Shown here piece by piece: positions 58,346 to 64,000 of a DNA stretch of 64,000 nucleotides (within the stretch, counting starts at the first letter, position 1; each line of letters begins with the position of its first letter). The translations under genes were made by a program, and so were the position numbers. The stretch lies in the NCBI RefSeq assembly GCF_001999945.1, contig NZ_CP019650.1:3215001-3279000 (forward strand), read 5' to 3'. The notes beneath the pieces were generated by a model. That model was given only the letters and a program-made list of their open reading frames with translations, had not been told where the DNA came from and made no database searches. Origin of the DNA: Microbulbifer agarilyticus (GTDB lineage: Bacteria > Pseudomonadota > Gammaproteobacteria > Pseudomonadales > Cellvibrionaceae).

Positions 58346-58750
58346 TTAGCCCGCCTGTGTTTCCATGGAATAGCAGCGCAAACCTTCACTGTACAACCAG
58401 CAGCGACCGCCTTCCGGACACGGAGCCTCCAGCTCCATAGGCGAGGTGCCCGCAGGACACAACTGCGCCTGTCCGGCGTTACACCAGGCACCGGTGTCCA
58501 ACTGATAGCAAATCGAATCATTCACCAGACAGGCGTCTGCAGTGTGCGTCTCGACATGTCCCTTAAAACAATTGCGCGGAAAGGCGGGCATCAAGTTGGC
58601 AGGTTGCGAGCGCTGATAAAAGGCCCCGGGTGTACCGCTGAGGTCACACCAAAATCCATCCAGACTGGCCGCGTTTTCCACCCCATCCCCGGTAGTGGCG
58701 CAACCAATGCTCAATAAAGTGAATAGCAGGCAAATCAGCCGCAGCTTCAT
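58346..58750 (-). CDS. Cys-rich lipoprotein with duplicated four-cysteine module
   Basis: 134 residues from ATG 58750 (GAGGA upstream). Lipobox LSIGC. No recognised family. Two copies of one module: C-x12-C-x6-C-x8-C (NCFKGHV to GAWC) and C-x12-C-x5-C-x8-C (LCPAGTS to LRC). The Cys spacing suggests disulfide-bonded small domains in the periplasm. Convergent with the kinase gene. Confidence 0.75.
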   Translation of the reverse strand: MKLRLICLLFTLLSIGCATTGDGVENAASLDGFWCDLSGTPGAFYQRSQPANLMPAFPRNCFKGHVETHTADACLVNDSICYQLDTGAWCNAGQAQLCPAGTSPMELEAPCPEGGRCWLYSEGLRCYSMETQAG

Positions 58751-58825
58751 GATCACATCCTCTGTGATTTTTCAGGTCGTCCTAGATGACCCTAATTCCA
58801 GTCAGCGGTACCCGCGTAGTTCGGC

Positions 58826-59083
58826 TTACTTTTCGTAGACGATACAGCGACGGCCGCCAGAAACTTCATAACACTGAGCCGTTGCCGGGCAAATCGAACC
58901 CGGCGCCAGCTCTTCCGCATCACCGGGACAGCCATCGTAGTTGGTCTTCTGCTCAGCAACGGGCTCCCGCGGGATTGGCGCACTGTTAGGGTAGACCACC
59001 TGATCACGCACGCTGCTCGTCCCGCAGGCCGATACCAGCGTTACCGCCGCCAACAAAGAAAATAAGGTCGTTCGCTTGTACAT
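58826..59083 (-). CDS. Small lipoprotein with one four-cysteine module
   Basis: 85 residues; GGAGACCTC before the ATG. Lipobox LVSAC. The C-terminal half has C-x12-C-x5-C-x8-C (GCPGDAE to RRC), the same spacing as the second module of its neighbour, though the residues between differ. No known family. Confidence 0.75.
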   Translation of the reverse strand: MYKRTTLFSLLAAVTLVSACGTSSVRDQVVYPNSAPIPREPVAEQKTNYDGCPGDAEELAPGSICPATAQCYEVSGGRRCIVYEK

Positions 59084-59142
59084 GAGGTCTCCTTACAAAG
59101 ATGTGTGACGGCGGTACGTGTCAGTGCAAACTCAGTAACACA

Positions 59143-59412
59143 TCAATACACGCGCATCACCGGGAAAAACCAGCAGGCGGAACCCACACGACTATCTCCC
59201 GAGTCGGTCGCACACTGTTGATTGGCCGCCTGCGGCGCTGCAGAATTCGGCAGGTAATTTCCTACCTCAACAAAATTTGCACGCTGGCTCTTACTTTCAG
59301 GGCTAAAGAAAAATGGATCGTGACTGATGTCGTCCTCGTAGGGAAGGAAGATACAACCCTGTATGCACACGGTGGCGCCTAACACCACTCCTGCAATCCC
59401 TTTGCGACTCAT
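59143..59412 (-). CDS. Small lipoprotein, third of the tandem set
   Basis: 89 residues. Lipobox IQGC. Ends with C-x12-C-W (QQCATDS to SACW), the first half of the module seen in the two neighbours. No known family. GAGG lies about 14 bases before the ATG. Confidence 0.65.
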   Translation of the reverse strand: MSRKGIAGVVLGATVCIQGCIFLPYEDDISHDPFFFSPESKSQRANFVEVGNYLPNSAAPQAANQQCATDSGDSRVGSACWFFPVMRVY

Positions 59413-59630
59413 GGCGCTACTACCTCACAACTGAAATTATCAGAACTGTTTGCCGGGAAACCGAGGTTTCCGCTTCCAATACTTTTAGTCTAGCCGGCGG
59501 GTGGGGTTCGACGCCGCTGTATACTTTTTAACCGCAATTAAATGCGCGAATTTCAACCTCAGGATAGCCCCGCCGCCACCCAGCGGGGACTGGCGCGCGC
59601 CCCATCTAAAAAACACGAAATTTCGCACAA

Positions 59631-59661
59631 AAAAAAGCCGGTGGAGTTACCCACCGGCTTT
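59631..59661 (-). terminator. Terminator after aceF
   Basis: Stem AAAGCCGGTGG/CCACCGGCTTT; on the minus strand it ends in a run of eight T. Directly after the aceF stop. Confidence 0.9.
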
Positions 59662-59685
59662 CATTTCGCAAGTCTGTAATCGAAA

Positions 59686-61350
59686 TTACAGCAGCAGTCG
59701 GCGTACGTCCGCCAATACACCGGCGAGGTACGTCAGGAAGCGACCGGCGTCGCCACCGTTGACTGCGCGGTGGTCGTAAGACAGCGCCAGCGGCAGCATC
59801 TTGCGCGGCACAAACTCCTTGCCATTCCACTCGGGACGCACGGACAACTTGGAAACACCCAGGATACCAACTTCCGGCGCATTCACGATCGGGGTAAAAC
59901 CGCTACCACCGATAGCGCCCAGGCTGGAGATGGTGAAGCAGGCGCCTTGCATATCGCGCGGCTTCAGCTTGCCATCACGGGCGGCGATCGCCAGTGCGGT
60001 GGCTTCTTCCGCCAGATCGTACAGGCCCTTTTTATCCACATCGCGAATAACCGGAACCATCAGGCCTTTCGGTGTATCCACCGCCATGCCGATATGTACG
60101 TAGTCCTTCTTAACAATGTGCTCGCCATCGTTATGCAGGGATACGTTGAAGCTAGGTACTTCGCGCAGAGCAGCCGCCGCGGCTTTCAGCAGGAAAGGCA
60201 CCGGAGTGAGTTTCACGCCACGCTTCTCTGCTTCCGCTTTCATCGCCTTGCGGAAATCTTCCAGCTCGGTGATGTCTGCGTCGTCAAACTGGGTAACGTG
60301 TGGAACGTTCAACCAGTTGCGCGACATATTCGCGGCAGTGATCTTGTGGATCTTGCTCATCGGCTCAGTGGTAACCGGGCCAAACTGGCTGAAGTCGATT
60401 TCCGGCATCGGTGCTATGCCAATACCGCCACCAACACCACCGGCAGCACCACTTTCCGCTTTCTTCACCTGCTCCTTGATGTAAGCGTGCAGATCATCTT
60501 TGGTCACACGGTTACGCGGGCCAGTAGGCTTCACCTTGTTCAGGGTCACACCCAGTTCACGGGCTAGCTTGCGCACAGCCGGACCAGCGTAAACTTCCGC
60601 CGAAGGGGTGTGATCGCGCTCAACATGCGGGTCGCGCTTGGGAGGCGCTGATGGCTCATGCGCTGCGGCTGGTGCCTGTGGCGCAGCAGCGGCTGCCGGC
60701 GCCGGTGCTGCGGCCCCAGAAACTGGAGCTGGAGCCGCACCACCAGCAACAGTCTTGATCAAGCCAATCACGTCACCGGTAGAAACCTTGTCGCCTTCCT
60801 TAACGGAGAGGGAAACAATGGTGCCGGAAGCGGAAGATGGCACGTCCATGGACGCCTTGTCGCCTTCCACCACGATCAGGGCATCGCCCTCTTCTACCGA
60901 ATCACCCGCGGCAACGGAGATTTCAATCACGTCCACCGCATCGGCGCCACCGAGGTCGGGAACCTTGAGTTCCTCTTCCTTCTCTTCACCCGCAGCAGCG
61001 GCGGGTGCTGGAGCCGCTTCTGCGGCGGGTGCCGGGGCAGGCGGCTCTTCTGATGCTACTGCCGGTGCAGGTGAGGCTTCTTCCGCTACCTCTTCTGCAA
61101 CCTCGCCACCAGCTTCGCTTTCCATTTCACCGATCACGTCGCCTTCGGAAACCTTGTCACCTTCCTTTACGGAGATGCTCAGGATCTTGCCGGCAACGGG
61201 CGCCGGAATGTCCATGGAGGCCTTGTCGCCCTCCACTACAATCAGCGCATCCTCTTCCGCCACGGTGTCACCCACCGCAACGGCAATTTCAATTACGTCT
61301 ACCTGATCGGCGCCGCCGAGATCAGGCACTTTAATGACTTGTTTTGCCAT
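59686..61350 (-). CDS. aceF: Pyruvate dehydrogenase E2, dihydrolipoamide acetyltransferase
   Basis: 554 residues. Two lipoyl domains with target lysines K43 and K165 (both GDKASMD), joined by Ala/Pro/Glu-rich linkers; peripheral-subunit-binding domain about 248-288 (GPAVRKLARELGVTLNKVK); catalytic domain to the end with DHRAVNGGDAGRF. The Asp of the usual HRxxDG is Asn here, as in several Pseudomonas-type E2 proteins. E. coli has three lipoyl domains. 27 bases after aceE. Confidence 0.96.
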   Translation of the reverse strand: MAKQVIKVPDLGGADQVDVIEIAVAVGDTVAEEDALIVVEGDKASMDIPAPVAGKILSISVKEGDKVSEGDVIGEMESEAGGEVAEEVAEEASPAPAVASEEPPAPAPAAEAAPAPAAAAGEEKEEELKVPDLGGADAVDVIEISVAAGDSVEEGDALIVVEGDKASMDVPSSASGTIVSLSVKEGDKVSTGDVIGLIKTVAGGAAPAPVSGAAAPAPAAAAAPQAPAAAHEPSAPPKRDPHVERDHTPSAEVYAGPAVRKLARELGVTLNKVKPTGPRNRVTKDDLHAYIKEQVKKAESGAAGGVGGGIGIAPMPEIDFSQFGPVTTEPMSKIHKITAANMSRNWLNVPHVTQFDDADITELEDFRKAMKAEAEKRGVKLTPVPFLLKAAAAALREVPSFNVSLHNDGEHIVKKDYVHIGMAVDTPKGLMVPVIRDVDKKGLYDLAEEATALAIAARDGKLKPRDMQGACFTISSLGAIGGSGFTPIVNAPEVGILGVSKLSVRPEWNGKEFVPRKMLPLALSYDHRAVNGGDAGRFLTYLAGVLADVRRLLL

Positions 61351-61377
61351 GTCTTGCCTTCCTTAATTCAGCGGGCC

Positions 61378-64000
61378 TTAAACCAGACGCGGGTTTACTT
61401 TTTCCGGGTCGATGTTCAGCTTCTTGATGGCGTCGGCCACCACTTTCGCTTCGATCACACCCTGGTTCGCCAGGCCGGTCAGCGCAGCGATTACCACGTA
61501 GTTACGGTTCACTTCGAAGAAGCGGCGCAACTGTTCGCGGCTGTCGGAACGACCGAAACCGTCAGTACCCAGTGCAATTACATCGCCGTCGATAAACTCA
61601 CGCAGCGGCTCAACGTAGGAGCGGATGTAATCGGTTGAGATGATAACCGGAGTCTCATTACCCTCGAACTGTTCGCCAATCCAGGATTTACGTGCTTCTT
61701 CGGTCGGGTGCAGCATGTTCCAGCGCGCCACGTCCTGCGCTTCGCGGGAAGCTTCGGTGGCAGAAGTCAGGTTCCACACGTCGGAGGTCACACCGAACTG
61801 GTCAGCGAGAATATCCGCAGCGGCCAATACTTCGCGCAGAATTGAACCAGCGCCCACCAGCTGAACGTGCTTCTTCGCCGCCTTGCCTTTGCCAACCTTG
61901 CGAGAGTTGTTGTCCAGCTTGTAGATACCGCGAATGATGCCTTCTTCAACGCCCTGAGGCATTTCTGGCTGCAGGTAGTTTTCGTTCTCGATGGTGATGT
62001 AGTAGAACAGGTTCTGCTGCTCTTCGTACATTTCCTTCAAGCCCTGACGCATGATGACAGCGAGGTCGTAGCCGTAAGCCGGGTCGTAGCTCTTACAGTT
62101 CGGGATGGTGGCAGACAGTACGTGGCTGTGGCCATCCTGGTGCTGCAGACCTTCACCGTTCAGCGTGGTACGACCGGCGGTAGCGCCCACGAGGAAGCCG
62201 CGCGCCTGCATGTCACCCGCCGCCCAGGCCAGGTCGCCGATACGCTGGAAGCCGAACATGGAGTAGTAGATGTAGAACGGCACCATCGGTACGCCGTGGT
62301 TGCTGTAGGCGGTGGCGAGAGCCATCCACGCAGACATAGCACCGGCTTCGTTGATGCCTTCTTCCAGCACCTGGCCTTTCTTGTCTTCCTTGTAATACAT
62401 GATCTGGCCGTGGTCGACCGGAGTGTATTTCTGACCCTGGGAAGAGTAGATACCCAGCTGACGGAACAGACCTTCCATACCGAAGGTACGCGCTTCGTCG
62501 GGAACGATCGGCGCAACGTTTTGGCCCATCTTCTTGTCTTTCACCAGTACAGACAGTGCACGCACAAACGCCATAGTGGTGGAGATTTCGCGGTCGCCGG
62601 AGCCTTTGGTCAGCGCACTGAAGGCATCCAGTTCCGGAATTTCCAGTTTGGCGACTTCGGTGCTGCGGGACGGTACCGGGCCACCCAGGGCCTTGCGGCG
62701 CTCGTCCATGTACTTCATTTCCGGGCTGTCCGGAGACGGGCGGTAATAAGGTACTTCTTCGATTTCTTTATCGGTGATCGGGATCGCAAAGCGGTCACGG
62801 AAGCGCTTCAGGGCTTCGGTGTCCATTTTCTTCACGTTGTGGGTATCCATCGCCGCTTCACCGGCGGCACCCAGGCCGTAGCCTTTTACGGTTTGCGCCA
62901 GGATCACGGTGGGCTTGCCCTTGCTCGCCATGGCTTCGGCGTAAGCCGCGTACACTTTGTACGGGTCGTGGCCACCGCGGTTGAGCTTCATAATTTCCTC
63001 ATCGGAGAAGTCTTTAACCATCTCCTTGAGCTCCGGGTATTTACCGAAGAAGTGCTCACGGGTGTAGGCGCCACCGTTCGCCTTGAAGTTCTGCATTTCA
63101 CCATCGACGGTTTCGTCCATGACCTTCTGCAGCAGGCCTTTGTCGTCTTTCTCGAACAGCGGATCCCACAGACGGCCCCACAGAACCTTGATTACGTTCC
63201 AACCGGCACCGCGGAATACACCTTCCAATTCCTGAACGATCTTGCCGTTGCCCCGTACAGGGCCGTCGAGGCGCTGCAGGTTACAGTTGACCACGAATAC
63301 CAGGTTTTCCAGCTTCTCGCGGCCCGCCAGGGCGATTGCGCCCAGGGATTCCGGCTCATCACACTCACCGTCACCCAGGAATGCCCAAACCTTGCGATCA
63401 CCGCGCGGAGACAGGCCACGGGCAGACAGATAACGCATGATGTGCGCCTGATAGATCGCCTGAATCGGGCCCAGGCCCATAGATACAGTGGGGAACTGCC
63501 AGTATTCCGGCATCAGCCAGGGGTGCGGGTAAGACGAGAGGCCATTGCCGTTTACTTCACGACGGAAGTTGTCCAGCTGCTCTTCATCGAAGCGGCCTTC
63601 CAGATAAGAACGGGCATAAATACCCGGTGCACTGTGGCCCTGGAAGAAGATCAGGTCGCCACGCTCTTCACCTTCATTACCGCGGAAGAAATAGTTGAAG
63701 GCGACATCGTACAGGGTCGCTGCCGATGAGAAGCTCGCGATGTGGCCACCGAGGCTATCGCTGTTGGAGTTGGCACGCACCACCATAGCTAGTGCGTTCC
63801 AACGGATCAGGGAGCGGATTCGACGCTCCATAAACAGGTCCCCGGGCATACGCTTTTCCGCTTCCGACGGAATGGTATTGCGGTACGGGGTGGTAATGGC
63901 CGCCGGCAGCTGTACGCCGGTGTTGGTCGCGCGATCAGACAGCTGCTTAATCAGGAACGCTGCGCGCTCCTTGCCGCTGTGGCGGATGACCGCCTGCAGC
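61378..64000 (-). CDS. aceE: Pyruvate dehydrogenase E1 (homodimeric), N-terminus outside window
   Basis: About 874 residues are seen; the frame stays open beyond the internal ATG at 63849 to the window edge (LQAVIRHSGKERAAFLIKQL), matching the E. coli region near residue 20, so only a short N-terminus is missing. TPP motif GDGECDEPES to VNCNLQRLDGPV; GLSSYPHPWLMPEYWQFPTVSMGLGP and DHGQIMYY also match AceE. Converts pyruvate, transferring the acetyl group to E2 lipoyl. The E3 gene is not in view. Confidence 0.97.
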   Translation of the reverse strand, partial: LQAVIRHSGKERAAFLIKQLSDRATNTGVQLPAAITTPYRNTIPSEAEKRMPGDLFMERRIRSLIRWNALAMVVRANSNSDSLGGHIASFSSAATLYDVAFNYFFRGNEGEERGDLIFFQGHSAPGIYARSYLEGRFDEEQLDNFRREVNGNGLSSYPHPWLMPEYWQFPTVSMGLGPIQAIYQAHIMRYLSARGLSPRGDRKVWAFLGDGECDEPESLGAIALAGREKLENLVFVVNCNLQRLDGPVRGNGKIVQELEGVFRGAGWNVIKVLWGRLWDPLFEKDDKGLLQKVMDETVDGEMQNFKANGGAYTREHFFGKYPELKEMVKDFSDEEIMKLNRGGHDPYKVYAAYAEAMASKGKPTVILAQTVKGYGLGAAGEAAMDTHNVKKMDTEALKRFRDRFAIPITDKEIEEVPYYRPSPDSPEMKYMDERRKALGGPVPSRSTEVAKLEIPELDAFSALTKGSGDREISTTMAFVRALSVLVKDKKMGQNVAPIVPDEARTFGMEGLFRQLGIYSSQGQKYTPVDHGQIMYYKEDKKGQVLEEGINEAGAMSAWMALATAYSNHGVPMVPFYIYYSMFGFQRIGDLAWAAGDMQARGFLVGATAGRTTLNGEGLQHQDGHSHVLSATIPNCKSYDPAYGYDLAVIMRQGLKEMYEEQQNLFYYITIENENYLQPEMPQGVEEGIIRGIYKLDNNSRKVGKGKAAKKHVQLVGAGSILREVLAAADILADQFGVTSDVWNLTSATEASREAQDVARWNMLHPTEEARKSWIGEQFEGNETPVIISTDYIRSYVEPLREFIDGDVIALGTDGFGRSDSREQLRRFFEVNRNYVVIAALTGLANQGVIEAKVVADAIKKLNIDPEKVNPRLV

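Noticed and set aside
60638..61306. 222-codon Ala/Ser-rich plus-strand ORF
   Set aside because: Antisense to the Ala/Pro/Glu linkers and lipoyl domains of aceF.
61867..63729. 620-codon plus-strand ORF
   Set aside because: Antisense shadow of aceE, whose protein is certain; low-complexity His/Arg/Val content, no motif.

Overview
The window is a chromosomal stretch from a marine-type gammaproteobacterium with a moderately high GC content. Gene content and order point to the Cellvibrionales/Pseudomonadales, perhaps Microbulbifer or a close relative; the genus is an inference from gene content, not from a marker comparison. The best anchor is the Pseudomonas-like order dksA-gluQ-cbrX-cbrA-cbrB-[crcZ]-pcnB-folK-(deoxynucleoside kinase)-panB. 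No rRNA, tRNA, insertion sequence, prophage or CRISPR array was seen. The window cuts a gene at each end: an RND/MMPL exporter at the left and aceE at the right.

Layout. 1-3.9 kb: a minus-strand run mpl-ubiX-selW-like-RND exporter. 4.2-5.5 kb: a phosphofructokinase with the residues of the pyrophosphate-dependent class. 5.6-7.0 kb: a glutamine-synthetase-like amine ligase. 7.2-10.5 kb: an accessory stretch with a secreted esterase, a possible YopT-type (C58) cysteine protease and a membrane acyltransferase. 10.6-14.8 kb: a three-gene set (second GS-like ligase, aldehyde dehydrogenase, iron alcohol dehydrogenase) that looks like a gamma-glutamylated amine or amino-alcohol route. 15-24.7 kb: housekeeping genes ppa, tag, cysE, M15 peptidase, TfoX-C protein, htpX, HtrA-type protease, Rieske protein, sfsA, dksA, gluQ. 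24.8-30.2 kb: the carbon-control locus cbrX-cbrA-cbrB, followed by an A-rich sRNA gene with a sigma-54 promoter and upstream TGTTAC/GTAACA sites, very probably CrcZ. 30.4-34.9 kb: pcnB, folK, dNK, panB, thioesterase. 35-41.4 kb (minus): zntB-like, hexose-phosphate mutarotase, YycJ-type hydrolase, bamC, dapA, lipid A acyltransferase, DUF2789. 41.7-48.6 kb: TonB receptor, tas, fabV, thioesterase, universal stress protein. 48.8-50.3 kb: SulP transporter.

50.5-58.3 kb is the most striking accessory system. A periplasmic adaptor, an ABC ATPase and two different MacB/FtsX-type permeases are followed by their own sigma-54 activator and histidine kinase. The operon starts with a near-consensus -24/-12 promoter, and upstream of it lies an array of TGTCCG/CGGACA inverted repeats, so the circuit appears self-contained. 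58.3-59.4 kb holds three small lipoproteins sharing a fixed cysteine spacing (C-x12-C...), duplicated inside one of them. 59.7-64 kb is aceF-aceE (minus).

Between genes lie three copies of a structured repeat with non-matching stems but the same architecture: outer arm, hairpin with an AKGGAY loop, GGGATG/GGATGGG spacer, outer arm.
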